Source of the DNA: Sinobacterium caligoides
GTDB taxonomy: Bacteria; Pseudomonadota; Gammaproteobacteria; Pseudomonadales; Sinobacteriaceae
Direction of reading: 5' to 3'
DNA: 64,000 nucleotides
Assembly: GCF_003752585.1 (NCBI RefSeq)
Contig: NZ_RKHR01000005.1
Location: 158,947-222,946, forward strand
Part shown: piece by piece, positions 19,340 to 29,290 of the stretch
How the letters are laid out: every line of letters begins with the position of its first letter
How positions within the stretch are numbered: the stretch's first letter is position 1
Notes under the pieces: model-generated
The model's input: the letters and a program-made list of their open reading frames with translations, nothing else
What the model was told of the DNA's origin: nothing
Database searches by the model: none
Made by a program: the position numbers and the translations under genes

Positions 19340-20179
19340 ATGAATAATCAAGGTTTTACTCCTGCTCCTGCCGCAACAGGTAATGACAGAACAATAATGA
19401 TTCCAACGCCAGGCGGTTCAGCTCACGAGGCGCCAACGCCACAATTCAGGGAGCAAATCGCTCCCGCAGCACTGCAACCACAAGAAGTTAGGCAAGGGCT
19501 TAGCATCATCTCAAATAAAGCTGCAACACTTCTAACAGTTATAATGAAGCTCCGCACTACGGTTAATCATCGTGAGTATAAGACGCTTCATCGCACACTT
19601 TGTGATGAGATGACACGTTTCGCAAACCATTGTCGCAATGCTTCAGTCGATCCTCAGCAAACTGCTATTGCACAATATATTCTTTGCTCAGCTATTGATG
19701 AAGCAATCTTAAAAACACCATGGGGAGCTACCTGTGGCTGGGCAAATCATTCTCTACTAAGTGTTTTTCATAATGAAACCTTCGGCGGTGAAAAAGTTTT
19801 TGCTCTACTTCAGCAGTCTCTTTCAGCCCCAGCACAAAATATCGACCTTCTAGAGCTATTTTATTATGTTTTAAGCCTCGGCTTTGAAGGGAAGTACCGA
19901 CTTGAACACAGGGGCTTTGAGCAGCTTCAACAAATAAGAGACAGCCTATATCAAACAATAGAGAGTCACCGCCAACCTGCAGAAGATGAGCTTTCCGCGC
20001 AATGGCGTTCAATATTCGGCAGCCAGAAAGGCCTCTTAAAGAGAGTTCCATTCTGGATCATCAGTAGCGTAGTACTTGCTCTACTCCTAGTTAGTTATAG
20101 CGGGTTCCAATACATACTGCACCAAGATACGTCTTACACTCTCGACCTCATTCATCAGCTTAATGTAAGCGATCAATAA
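19340..20179 (+). CDS. tssL: T6SS inner-membrane protein TssL (DotU/IcmH family)
   Basis: A 279-residue tail-anchored inner-membrane protein that forms the channel base with TssM. The cytoplasmic hook domain includes LCSAIDEAILKTPWG and FHNETFGGEKVF. One C-terminal transmembrane helix at about 235-257 is followed by a short periplasmic tail. There is no OmpA-like peptidoglycan-binding extension, so anchoring to the cell wall must come from elsewhere. The disordered N-terminus has DRTIMIPTPGG (Thr18). In Agrobacterium, TssL is phosphorylated on an N-terminal threonine by PpkA and then bound by Fha; Thr18 is the equivalent candidate here. Confidence 0.95.
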   Translation: MNNQGFTPAPAATGNDRTIMIPTPGGSAHEAPTPQFREQIAPAALQPQEVRQGLSIISNKAATLLTVIMKLRTTVNHREYKTLHRTLCDEMTRFANHCRNASVDPQQTAIAQYILCSAIDEAILKTPWGATCGWANHSLLSVFHNETFGGEKVFALLQQSLSAPAQNIDLLELFYYVLSLGFEGKYRLEHRGFEQLQQIRDSLYQTIESHRQPAEDELSAQWRSIFGSQKGLLKRVPFWIISSVVLALLLVSYSGFQYILHQDTSYTLDLIHQLNVSDQ

Positions 20180-20206
20180 TCTTCATCCAGGGCAACGGAA
20201 CTCTTT

Positions 20207-23200
20207 ATGCGTGATAAATTAGCTCGATTCATCAGCCACCCATGGACTTTAGGCGTTTTAGGCCTTATTGCGTTTTCAACAATCATATGGTTTGGTGCTT
20301 CATATATAAAGTTTGGCGAAAATAATAACACTGTAAGCCACACCAGCAGAGCTATTTTAATAGCGATCGTATGGGGCGCATGGATCATATGGCAATTCAT
20401 TGGCTTTGCTATTACTTATAAGAATGAACGTGCTCTCAATCAGCAAATAACCAAAACCGATGATAATAGTGAGGGAGCTCGAAGTAGTGAAGAGCTTCAG
20501 GCTATAAATCAACGCTTCCGCGATGCCATTAACACACTTAAAAGTAGCAAAATTAAAGGACGTAAGCGCAGCATTTATCAACTTCCATGGTATTTACTGA
20601 TAGGGCCTCCTGGCGCAGGAAAAACTACCGCGCTACTCAACTCTGGACTGGAATTCCCACTATCAAAAGATCAACAGGCTCAGCCGTTAGAGGGCATTGG
20701 CGGAACCCGCCAATGTGACTGGTGGTTTACCGACCAAGCAATTCTTATCGACACTGCCGGAAGGTATACTACGCAGGACAGTCATCGTGTTGTTGACAAT
20801 ACCGCTTGGCATGGTTTTTTGTCAATGCTAAGAAAATACCGTAAGCGACGACCGATAAACGGCGTCATTGTTTCTGTCAGCATTCAGGACCTGATGCTAC
20901 AGACAACTGACCAAAGACTACAAGGCGCAAAGACAATCCGAACACGCCTCGACGAGCTTAGGGAACAGCTTGGGATTGAGTTTCCTGTCTACCTAAACTT
21001 TACAAAGTGCGACCTTATAGCTGGATTTAGTGAATATTTCCAACACCTTACAGTGAGCGAGAGAGAACAGGTTCTTGGTGTAACATTTACCGATGATGAC
21101 AGCAGTCCTTTAACCGCACAGTTCTCTAAGCAATATGCCACTATATTACAGCGCCTCAACAGAAGCCTTTTATCTAAGATAAACCTTGAAAGAGACGTTT
21201 CTAAACGAGGAACACTACAAAACTTTCCAGCACGTATGGAAAGTATTCAGTTACTTTTAGAAGAATATGTCGCGACGCTACTTACCAGCAATAGCTATGT
21301 ACAAACACCCAAGCTTAGGGGCGTATATTTCACTAGCGCAACACAACAAGGAAACCCAATAGACCGAATGATGGCTGCTGTCAGCGCTAACTTTGGCCTA
21401 AGCCGTGACAATAGCGCACAACTTGCCGCGAAGGGAAAAAGCTATTTTTTAAAGCGCCTTCTCCTCGACGTTATCTTTAGTGAAGCAGAACTTGTCGGCA
21501 GTAATAAACGAGTTGAACGAACAATTAATATCGCTCGCTATGTTGGTTTTGTAAGCCTAGCTGCTCTCTCTGCTGGTTCTTTAATAATTTGGTCAGGCGC
21601 CATCACACAAAATAAACTATTGAACAACAGCATTGATGAAAAACTGGCGACATATGCAGAGGCTAAACCAAATAAGAATGAACAAGATCCATTAAAAACG
21701 TTACTCTCATTGCAGCAACTTAAGGTTGCCGCCGACATGTCAAGTGAAGAGCAAAGCCCATGGCTAAGTAACCTAGGGATGCATGATGGTGAAACCTCTA
21801 AAGAGCTTCGCCGTCTCTACAACAATCAGTTAAAAGCACTATTATTACCTCGCCTTGCTCACAGCATGGAACGTGAGCTATTAACGCTTAACAATGACGA
21901 CTCGAACTTGCTCAATAGCCTAAAAGCCTATCTCATCCTAACCGAACAACGTAGTGATTCTTACGAGGTTATAAAAGATTGGGCAAACAAAGATTGGCAA
22001 CGAAGATATAGCGGTAAAGGTAGCGAAATTGTCACTCTTGAAGAGCATTTAGCAGCCCTTTTGGCCCTGCCAAACCTAAGCATAAATGCTAATGATAAAG
22101 CAGTGCATACTGCCAGGATAAAATTAAGACGAACGCCACCGGCAAACAGGCTTTATGCCAGCCTAAAAAACAACCAACAGCAAGGCAGCCTCAATCTGCA
22201 TGAAGCACTTAGCAGTGATAACCTATCGCAAGCCTTTTCAATCAGCCAAAACAACCCTCTACTCCACCCCGAATACCTTTACACTAAAGCAGGATATAAG
22301 GAGCTAGATTTCAGTCAGGACTCTCCACTATTGACTCAAATGTCGGCTGATCGCTGGATTTATGACGACAACAGTATGGATGATTTTACGGAGAGGGATC
22401 GAAAAGAACTCGCTCATGAACTTAAGAATCTCTACCTTAAGGATTACAATGACCAATGGTTAAAGCTTACTAATGGCTTAAAACTTCGTCCTTTTTCAAA
22501 TTTAAATGATGCTTCAGAACGACTCGCCATTCTTGCTGACCCAGCCTACTCACCTCTCTACAGTATCATTGAGGTAATATCCGATAACACGAAAATCACA
22601 CCAACAATAAACAAAGAACTAATCCCTAAAAACAAAGCTGCTCAATTAGCAGGTGAGTTTGTAGCCGACAAGCAAGAACCTCCTACGATAGTCGACAAAC
22701 AGTTTAGTAAACTTCATCAATTAATGAGCAGCCAACGGAATCAACCCGCAAGAATAAACAGTTATATTGAGCTTATAGCAGCTGCACAACAATATATTGA
22801 CGAAATAAACACCAGCCCCGACAAGCAACTGGCATCCTTCGAAGCTGCTAAATCCCGCTTCTCAGGTAAGGTTGACGCAATTAACAAGTTACGTATTGAA
22901 GCCAAAAGAGCTCCCTCTCCTATTGATAAGTGGCTACTTAGCATTGCTGACAACAGCTGGAAGGTTGTACTTGGTAATGCTAAAGCGTATTTAGATACAC
23001 AGTGGCGACAGCAGGTTTACAGTGACTATTTAAGCTTTATCAGTGGTCGCTACCCTATTGCCGCCAGCAACAATGATATACCTATGATCGACTTTAACAA
23101 TTTCTTCTCGCCATCCGGCAGCGAAAAGCAGTTTATTGACGATTACCTATCCCCATTTCTCGACACTCATAAGTGGCGCAATAAATCAATCGACGGTTAT

Positions 23201-23671
23201 AACATTGGAATCAGTGCATCATCTCTTCAACAATTCAAGCGTTCTCAGGCAATTCGAACTGCGCTTTACAAACAAGGTGATCAAGTTTCGTTTGATTTTA
23301 GGCTTCAACCAACCAAGCTAGATTCTGCCGTAAGAAATTTTGAACTATCTATCGGCTCAGCAACCCTTGATTACTCACATGGTCCACGAATAACGGAAAA
23401 GTTCCAGTGGATAGGTGGCATGGACACTATTGCTGAGATTAGCTTTGAAGATTTAAACAGTAGTGGGCACCACATGAAGTATGAAGGCGATTGGGCGCTA
23501 TTCAGAATGCTAGATGATGCCTCAATAAAGCAGGCTCAATCAAATAGCAGCTATCTTATTCATTTTGCAGAGGATGGTAGAGAGGCGCAGCTAAAACTTA
23601 CTGCCAACAGCGCCAACAACCCGTTCCGTAAAAACTTATTTAACCACTATCGCTGCCCGAAGGTGCTTTAA
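20207..23671 (+). CDS. tssM: T6SS inner-membrane protein TssM (IcmF family)
   Basis: The largest component of the membrane complex, 1154 residues. Two N-terminal membrane helices at about 14-33 and 48-70 are followed by a cytoplasmic GTPase-like domain with an intact Walker A (GPPGAGKTT at 133-141) and the DTAGRY motif. A third helix at about 445-464 leads to the large periplasmic domain that binds TssJ. The intact nucleotide-binding motif suggests that NTP binding is retained; not all TssM proteins keep it. The stop codon directly abuts the start of tagF. Confidence 0.96.
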   Translation: MRDKLARFISHPWTLGVLGLIAFSTIIWFGASYIKFGENNNTVSHTSRAILIAIVWGAWIIWQFIGFAITYKNERALNQQITKTDDNSEGARSSEELQAINQRFRDAINTLKSSKIKGRKRSIYQLPWYLLIGPPGAGKTTALLNSGLEFPLSKDQQAQPLEGIGGTRQCDWWFTDQAILIDTAGRYTTQDSHRVVDNTAWHGFLSMLRKYRKRRPINGVIVSVSIQDLMLQTTDQRLQGAKTIRTRLDELREQLGIEFPVYLNFTKCDLIAGFSEYFQHLTVSEREQVLGVTFTDDDSSPLTAQFSKQYATILQRLNRSLLSKINLERDVSKRGTLQNFPARMESIQLLLEEYVATLLTSNSYVQTPKLRGVYFTSATQQGNPIDRMMAAVSANFGLSRDNSAQLAAKGKSYFLKRLLLDVIFSEAELVGSNKRVERTINIARYVGFVSLAALSAGSLIIWSGAITQNKLLNNSIDEKLATYAEAKPNKNEQDPLKTLLSLQQLKVAADMSSEEQSPWLSNLGMHDGETSKELRRLYNNQLKALLLPRLAHSMERELLTLNNDDSNLLNSLKAYLILTEQRSDSYEVIKDWANKDWQRRYSGKGSEIVTLEEHLAALLALPNLSINANDKAVHTARIKLRRTPPANRLYASLKNNQQQGSLNLHEALSSDNLSQAFSISQNNPLLHPEYLYTKAGYKELDFSQDSPLLTQMSADRWIYDDNSMDDFTERDRKELAHELKNLYLKDYNDQWLKLTNGLKLRPFSNLNDASERLAILADPAYSPLYSIIEVISDNTKITPTINKELIPKNKAAQLAGEFVADKQEPPTIVDKQFSKLHQLMSSQRNQPARINSYIELIAAAQQYIDEINTSPDKQLASFEAAKSRFSGKVDAINKLRIEAKRAPSPIDKWLLSIADNSWKVVLGNAKAYLDTQWRQQVYSDYLSFISGRYPIAASNNDIPMIDFNNFFSPSGSEKQFIDDYLSPFLDTHKWRNKSIDGYNIGISASSLQQFKRSQAIRTALYKQGDQVSFDFRLQPTKLDSAVRNFELSIGSATLDYSHGPRITEKFQWIGGMDTIAEISFEDLNSSGHHMKYEGDWALFRMLDDASIKQAQSNSSYLIHFAEDGREAQLKLTANSANNPFRKNLFNHYRCPKVL

Positions 23672-24331
23672 ATGACGACTGGTATTTATGGAAAATTGCC
23701 GGCACACGGGGATTTTATCGATCGGCGGCTTAGTCATGAATTTCGAACATCCTGGGATTGTTGGCTAAGGCGGTGCATTGCTGTTAGCCGGGAGCAGCTT
23801 GGTGAGCACTGGCTACCGTCCTATCTTAACAGTCCAGTATGGAGATTTTGTTTATCGAGTGGCGTAATTGACCGTCATGTCTGGGCGGGCATCGTTATTC
23901 CCAGCGTAGATAGCATCGGACGTTACTTCCCCTTCTCTATTGTCAAAGAGTTTCCTGAAGCGACAAATTGCTTTGAATTATATTACGACCTACAAGAGTG
24001 GTATCAAGCAACAGAGAACATTGCTCTTCAGGCGTTAAGTCAGCAAGCAAGCGCTGATAATTTAATAGATCTAATTGATCAGTTACAAATTGACGAAGCT
24101 ACACAAACACAGGTTGCTCATTATGGAAACCTAATTGTCACAAAACAAGAGGGACGATCTAATTTAGCCTCAAGTCACTGCTACTTTACCCAGTCACTGC
24201 TCAATGATCTTGATGTACATACTGCGCAAAGTCTTTGGTCAACAACAAGTTTCAACAATACTTCTATTATTTGTCAGGGCCTCCCCGCCAGCGAACACTA
24301 TCACTCAATGTTAAGCGGGCACTGGGAATAA
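23672..24331 (+). CDS. tagF: T6SS-associated protein TagF (ImpM family)
   Basis: A 219-residue protein whose N-terminus GIYGKLPAHGDFIDRRL is the TagF/ImpM signature. In Pseudomonas and Agrobacterium TagF represses T6SS after translation by sequestering Fha, acting alongside or downstream of the PpkA/PppA switch. Here it is a stand-alone TagF, not fused to PppA. Its ATG starts immediately after the tssM stop codon with no spacer, so it should be translationally coupled to TssM. Confidence 0.92.
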   Translation: MTTGIYGKLPAHGDFIDRRLSHEFRTSWDCWLRRCIAVSREQLGEHWLPSYLNSPVWRFCLSSGVIDRHVWAGIVIPSVDSIGRYFPFSIVKEFPEATNCFELYYDLQEWYQATENIALQALSQQASADNLIDLIDQLQIDEATQTQVAHYGNLIVTKQEGRSNLASSHCYFTQSLLNDLDVHTAQSLWSTTSFNNTSIICQGLPASEHYHSMLSGHWE

Positions 24332-24390
24332 CGAAGCTAAAATAACTCATTAATTATATACACCAGAACAAGTAAGCAAGGATGTTAAAT

Positions 24391-25656
24391 ATGCAAGAAT
24401 TAAGCGACGCGCAATCCTATTTGTCACCCATTAGTAGTGATAGCATAAATGGAGCTGATATTCGTGAAGATCGTGACCCTGCATCCTACTACTACACAAT
24501 TAAAGATGCACGGAACAGTGCCAGGGCTGCAGAGAGAGCATATCTTTTTGATAATGATGACGATGTTAATATTATTGAGTTATGGCAACCCGTAATCGTT
24601 AGCGGTCCAGAAATATTAAAGAATGTTAGCAAGGACCTTGAGGTTTGCTGCTGGTATATTGAAGCATTAATTCGCCAAGATGGTTTTCATGGCCTTAGTA
24701 AAGGGCTTGAGATATTAAACGGCCTCGTACAGAATTTTTGGGAAGGCATTTACCCTCTCCCTGATGAAGACGGCATAGAAACTACCGTCGCTCCAATTAC
24801 AGGGCTTAACGGTGATGGGGGGGAAGGAACTCTTCTCACCCCCATTAGAAACTGTCTCATTTTACCTGCTAGCGCTGATGAGCATTACACATTTTGGCAA
24901 TACCACCAAGCCAAGGAGGCATCACGAATTTCTGACGAGGAAGCACGTGCAAGCCGCTATGATGAATTAGGCTATACACTTGAAGAAATCGACAATAGTA
25001 TAGCCAATATCCCTGCAGCCTTTTACGCCGAGCTGATTGCAAACCTAGAAAACGCATTAAGTCAATTTAATGAAATGAATCAACAGTTACGACAACACTG
25101 TGGAAATGATTCGCCGCCAAGCAGTAATCTTAAGAATTTACTTGAAGAAATCGTAAGAACCTTACGTTTTGCCACAAAAGATAAGTTAGCTGAAATTCAA
25201 TCTGCATCAAAAGAACCCGAAGAAATTGAGGCCACTGAGGATCAATTAATCACTAGCGAGCAAACACCAAAAACAACGAACGCTTTAAAAAACAGCCATC
25301 AAGGTGTAATCAACAATAGAGAACAAGCTTTAGTACAATTGAAAAATGCCGCTGACTTTTTCCGCCTTTACGAACCACACACACCAATTGCATCTACAAT
25401 AGATCGGGCGATAAAATGGGGTCGGATGCCTGTCTCAGAGCTCATGATGGAACTGATGCCCGATGATCAATCCCGAGCATTATATGCACAGCTAACAGGC
25501 GTAAAGCTCGATGGAAGCGCTACAGATAAGTATGTCGCTTACAGTAATTCAGTTGTATCAGCAGAGCCTGAAGAAGAACCAAGCGAAATACCTGAAGAAA
25601 CTCAGCCCAAGGAAGAAACTTGGGAGCAACCTATAGAAGAAGATGAAGCCTGGTAG
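24391..25656 (+). CDS. tssA: T6SS assembly protein TssA (ImpA family)
   Basis: TssA primes baseplate and sheath assembly or caps the growing sheath. The 421 residues contain the conserved ImpA N-terminal domain (LSPISSDSINGADIREDRDP at about 12-31, then a helical region to about 160) and a C-terminal segment (FFRLYEPHTPIASTIDRAIKWG) typical of longer TssA proteins. The last 30 residues are very acidic. The ATG at 24391 is preferred to one 9 bp upstream because AAGGA lies 8 nt before it. It precedes tssB by 72 bp. Confidence 0.93.
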   Translation: MQELSDAQSYLSPISSDSINGADIREDRDPASYYYTIKDARNSARAAERAYLFDNDDDVNIIELWQPVIVSGPEILKNVSKDLEVCCWYIEALIRQDGFHGLSKGLEILNGLVQNFWEGIYPLPDEDGIETTVAPITGLNGDGGEGTLLTPIRNCLILPASADEHYTFWQYHQAKEASRISDEEARASRYDELGYTLEEIDNSIANIPAAFYAELIANLENALSQFNEMNQQLRQHCGNDSPPSSNLKNLLEEIVRTLRFATKDKLAEIQSASKEPEEIEATEDQLITSEQTPKTTNALKNSHQGVINNREQALVQLKNAADFFRLYEPHTPIASTIDRAIKWGRMPVSELMMELMPDDQSRALYAQLTGVKLDGSATDKYVAYSNSVVSAEPEEEPSEIPEETQPKEETWEQPIEEDEAW

Positions 25657-25728
25657 TAGGCACTAATTCTGTTAGTAGAACCATCTGCTAACCTAATTCG
25701 TTAAAAAACAAACCACAAGGAGAAGACG

Positions 25729-26235
25729 ATGTCAGAAAGCATCCACGACAAACTCAAACGTGTACGTAAGCCACGCGTCCATATTACTTATGACGTAGAA
25801 ACAAATGGAGCTGAAGTTAAAAAAGAGCTGCCTTTTGTCGTCGGTGTAATGGGCGATTACTCAGGCGATAATACTGCCAACAAAAAATCTCTCAAAGATC
25901 GTAAATTTGTTCAAATAGATCGTGATAATTTCAACACCGCACTATCTCAGGTTAACCCAAAGCTTGAGATGAACGTAGAAAACACTTTAACTGACGATGA
26001 TTCTGAGCTAACAGTCGACTTAGACTTTAAGTCTATGAATGATTTCACCCCTGAAAATGTAGTAGCACAGGTCGAGCCTCTACAACAGCTACTCGAAGCT
26101 AGAAATAAACTGAGGGACCTTATGAGTAAAGCCGATCGTTCCGAAGAGCTCGAAGAACTACTTGAAGATATTCTTCAAAACACAGATAAGGTAACAGAAA
26201 TTTCACAACAACTAGGCAAAGGTGAGGAAGAATAA
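25729..26235 (+). CDS. tssB: T6SS contractile sheath small subunit TssB (VipA)
   Basis: A 168-residue protein with the family hallmarks [20 protein letters not shown] near the N-terminus and [13 protein letters not shown] at about 35-47. It co-assembles with TssC into the contractile sheath. It has the strongest ribosome-binding site of the operon (AAGGAGAAG), which fits the high amount of sheath required. The stop TAA overlaps the tssC start ATG by one base. Confidence 0.97.
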   Translation: MSESIHDKLKRVRKPRVHITYDVETNGAEVKKELPFVVGVMGDYSGDNTANKKSLKDRKFVQIDRDNFNTALSQVNPKLEMNVENTLTDDDSELTVDLDFKSMNDFTPENVVAQVEPLQQLLEARNKLRDLMSKADRSEELEELLEDILQNTDKVTEISQQLGKGEEE

Positions 26236-27725
26236 TGAGTACTGAAGAGCTAGAATCTGGTGCCGTTGCAGAGGCCGTTGAAGAATCTGCCAATCTCTTA
26301 GAGCAAGCTATAGGTGCAACTCGTCAAACCAAGCGAGAAGAAGCCGAAGACTTGCTTAGCAATTTAACGGAGCAAGTCCTCAAGGGGACTGTAAGTTGGG
26401 ATCGCAACCTAACAAAGACAATAGGCAGCGCAATCACTGCAATCGACGAAGCTATCTCAAAGCAATTAGCTGCCGTCATGCATCATGAGAAGTTTCAAAA
26501 GCTTGAAGGGTCCTGGCGGGGTCTTAACCATCTTGTCATGAATAGCGAAACTAGCGCCACATTAAAGATTCGCATGCTCAACATTAGTAAACGTGAACTT
26601 TTTAAGGATCTAGACAAAGCGGTGGAGTTCGACCAAAGCCAAACTTTCAAAAAGATTTACGAAGAAGAGTTTGGTATCGCTGGTGGTGAACCATATGGCG
26701 CAATGATTGGCGACTTCCAATTCACCAACCATCCTGAGGACATAGATCTTTTAGGAAATATGTCAAACGTTGCAGCTGCCGGATTTTGCCCATTCATCTC
26801 CTCTGCTGGTCCCGAAATGTTTGGCTTTGATGAGTTCACAGAACTTTCCAAGCCGCGTGACCTAGGGCAAATATTCGAATCCCAGGAGTACATCAAGTGG
26901 CGGAGCTTTAGAGATAGTGAAGACTCTCGCTTTGTTACGCTAACAATGCCGCGCGCTTTGTCACGTCTACCTTACGGCGCAAACACTAAACCTGTTGAAG
27001 CATTTAACTACGAGGAATTCCCTACTGAAAGTTCTGGCATGTCTGTCGCAGTAGATCATGATCAATATTGCTGGATGAATGCTGCTTACGTCATGGGCAC
27101 GACACTCACGCAAGCTTTTGCTGAAAACTCCTGGTGTACCGCAATTCGTGGTGCCGAAGGTGGCGGTAAAGTTGAGGGGCTACCGAGCCATATATTCAAA
27201 AGCGATGATGGAGACACCGACCAAAAATGTCCGACAGAAATCGGCATTACTGACCGAAGAGAGGCTGAGCTGAGTAATCAGGGTTTCCTTCCTCTTTGTC
27301 ACTACAAGAATACTGACTACTCTGTTTTCTTTGGTGCACAGACATCTCAGGACGCAAAAGTCTACGACAACCCAGATGCAACTGCGAATGCTAGCATTTC
27401 ATCTCGCTTACCCTACATCATGGCCACTGCACGAATTGCTCATTACCTCAAGGTTATGGCTCGTGACAAAATTGGATCATTTATGGAGGCAAAAGACGCC
27501 GAGCGATGGTTAAACAACTGGATCTCGAACTACACCAACTCAAACCCAGATGCCAGCGCAGAAATGAAGGCGAAATATCCACTGGCAGAGGCACGTGTTG
27601 AAGTTCGAGAGAACCCAGGTGCACCAGGGTCTTATAGCGCTATTGCCTATTTAAAGCCGTGGTTACAGATGGAGGAGCTTACAACCTCTCTCCGTATGGT
27701 TGCTAACATTCCTAACGTAGGATAA
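26235..27725 (+). CDS. tssC: T6SS contractile sheath large subunit TssC (VipB)
   Basis: A 496-residue sheath subunit. The family core is clear: [17 protein letters not shown] at about 80-96, [17 protein letters not shown] at about 145-161, [19 protein letters not shown] in the middle, and the C-terminal handshake region ending in [12 protein letters not shown]. It pairs with TssB, whose stop overlaps its start. A perfect 12-bp hairpin follows 9 bp after the stop. Confidence 0.97.
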   Translation: MSTEELESGAVAEAVEESANLLEQAIGATRQTKREEAEDLLSNLTEQVLKGTVSWDRNLTKTIGSAITAIDEAISKQLAAVMHHEKFQKLEGSWRGLNHLVMNSETSATLKIRMLNISKRELFKDLDKAVEFDQSQTFKKIYEEEFGIAGGEPYGAMIGDFQFTNHPEDIDLLGNMSNVAAAGFCPFISSAGPEMFGFDEFTELSKPRDLGQIFESQEYIKWRSFRDSEDSRFVTLTMPRALSRLPYGANTKPVEAFNYEEFPTESSGMSVAVDHDQYCWMNAAYVMGTTLTQAFAENSWCTAIRGAEGGGKVEGLPSHIFKSDDGDTDQKCPTEIGITDRREAELSNQGFLPLCHYKNTDYSVFFGAQTSQDAKVYDNPDATANASISSRLPYIMATARIAHYLKVMARDKIGSFMEAKDAERWLNNWISNYTNSNPDASAEMKAKYPLAEARVEVRENPGAPGSYSAIAYLKPWLQMEELTTSLRMVANIPNVG

Positions 27726-27734
27726 GGCACTATT

Positions 27735-27764
27735 GCGGTTTCATCTCATAGATGAAACCGCTTT
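27735..27764 (+). terminator. Strong hairpin between tssC and the second tssC-like gene (attenuator or 3'-end stabiliser)
   Basis: A perfect 12-bp stem (27735-27746 with 27750-27761) closed by a 3-nt loop is followed by only a weak T-tract (CTTTGCC). It probably acts as a partial terminator, or protects the 3' end of the tssBC message, rather than ending the operon, since ten-odd further genes of the machine depend on read-through. Confidence 0.65.
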
Positions 27765-27776
27765 GCCAATTAAATT

Positions 27777-29288
27777 ATGTCGACAATACTCGAAAGAAAA
27801 AAAACAAGTACTCTTTTAAATGAGGTAGATGTATATGCGTCTAAAGCCCCCTCATGTCGACAGTCTACAACAAGCATAGCCGCAGAATTCGCTCCTGATT
27901 TAGACGCCATAGCATTATGGATCAACAATCCTCATTGCAGCACCTTCATCAGAAACAGCTCGGTTAATTTATGGCTCAACTACCAAATTAGCTTAATAGA
28001 TGAGTTGATTGAAAAACAACTAAACGCCATTCTACACCACGATAAATTTCAAGCACTAGAAAGTGCTTGGCAAGGCTTACACTATCTAACTGAAAGCACA
28101 GGACAAAACCGCAAGTGCAAAGTTAAGTTTCTCGATGCAAGCTGGCGTTTAATCACTAAAGATCAACAACGCGCCTCAGAACCACAACAAAGCGGTCTTT
28201 TTGAACTGGTTTATAATAAAGAGTTTGGCATCGCTGGCGGAGAGCCTTTTGGAGCATTGATAGGTGACTATCGTGTCAACCATATGCCCAACAAAGATCA
28301 CCCATACGATGATGTTTATACTTTAACAGGTATCTCACAAGTTGCTGCCGCATCATTTACATCATTCATTTGCGGGGCTCACCCTTCATTATTCGGTCTT
28401 GATGACTTCCAACAGATGAATCTTTCGATCAACCTGGAATCTATTTTTAATCATAAAGAATACGCTCGGTGGAATGCATTACGTAACACTCTTGATAGCC
28501 GATTTATTACCATTACGCTACCAGGTATATTAATGCGTCAACCTTATGAACGCAGTGAAAGTCACGTGCTTAACTTTAAAGAAAACGTTAGCTCTCCTGA
28601 TAGCCTTGACTACCTTTGGGGGAACAGTGCTTTTGCCCTAGGAAGCGTTCTGATACGCGAGTTCAACGATGTTGGTTGGTTCTCACATATACGTGGAGTA
28701 CCTCGTGATTATTTTGGCGGTGGGCTAGTTACAGCTTTTAAATGCCACAAAGGACAAGCGGATAACAAAGATAAAATCCTCACTCCAACACTCATTACTG
28801 ACAACATGGATAGAGAGTTAGGCAATTTAGGCTTATTACCGCTATGTGCCTGTTATGAAGCGCCATTTGCTGCATTCTATAGCTCCTCGACATTACACCG
28901 CAGTCAAAAATTTGATAATAAATCAGCCACTGCAAATGCACGTATTAGCGCTATGCTTCAACAACTTCTATGTGCTAGTCGTTTCGCCCATTATATTAAA
29001 GTGATGATAAGAGATAAGGTTGGTTCATTTTCATCTGCTTCTGATTGTGAGCAACAGCTGCAATCGTGGTTAAACAAATATTCAACAGGTGGTGATAACC
29101 TTAAATGGGAAACTATGGCTCGCTATCCTCTAAACGAAGCAAGAGTCCGCGTCTCAGACATTCGTAGTACTACTGGGAGCTATCACTGCTCAATCCATCT
29201 AAAACCACACTATATCGTCGATGAACTAATCTCAGAGCTTATGTTAACGACTGAAATTAGTAGCCTTGGAGTAACGACAACGAGTTAG
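27777..29288 (+). CDS. Second TssC-like protein (paralogue of the sheath large subunit)
   Basis: A 503-residue protein related to TssC over its whole length: [54 protein letters not shown] and the C-terminal RVRVSDIRSTTGSYHCSIHL. Similar tandem TssC paralogues occur in Rhizobium/Agrobacterium imp loci. There is no second tssB, so it either uses the same TssB or has a non-sheath role such as the sheath-baseplate junction. No ribosome-binding site is visible before the ATG (AT-rich AATTAAATT), and it follows a strong hairpin, so low expression relative to TssC is expected. The gene is intact. Confidence 0.88.
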   Translation: MSTILERKKTSTLLNEVDVYASKAPSCRQSTTSIAAEFAPDLDAIALWINNPHCSTFIRNSSVNLWLNYQISLIDELIEKQLNAILHHDKFQALESAWQGLHYLTESTGQNRKCKVKFLDASWRLITKDQQRASEPQQSGLFELVYNKEFGIAGGEPFGALIGDYRVNHMPNKDHPYDDVYTLTGISQVAAASFTSFICGAHPSLFGLDDFQQMNLSINLESIFNHKEYARWNALRNTLDSRFITITLPGILMRQPYERSESHVLNFKENVSSPDSLDYLWGNSAFALGSVLIREFNDVGWFSHIRGVPRDYFGGGLVTAFKCHKGQADNKDKILTPTLITDNMDRELGNLGLLPLCACYEAPFAAFYSSSTLHRSQKFDNKSATANARISAMLQQLLCASRFAHYIKVMIRDKVGSFSSASDCEQQLQSWLNKYSTGGDNLKWETMARYPLNEARVRVSDIRSTTGSYHCSIHLKPHYIVDELISELMLTTEISSLGVTTTS

Positions 29289-29290
29289 CT

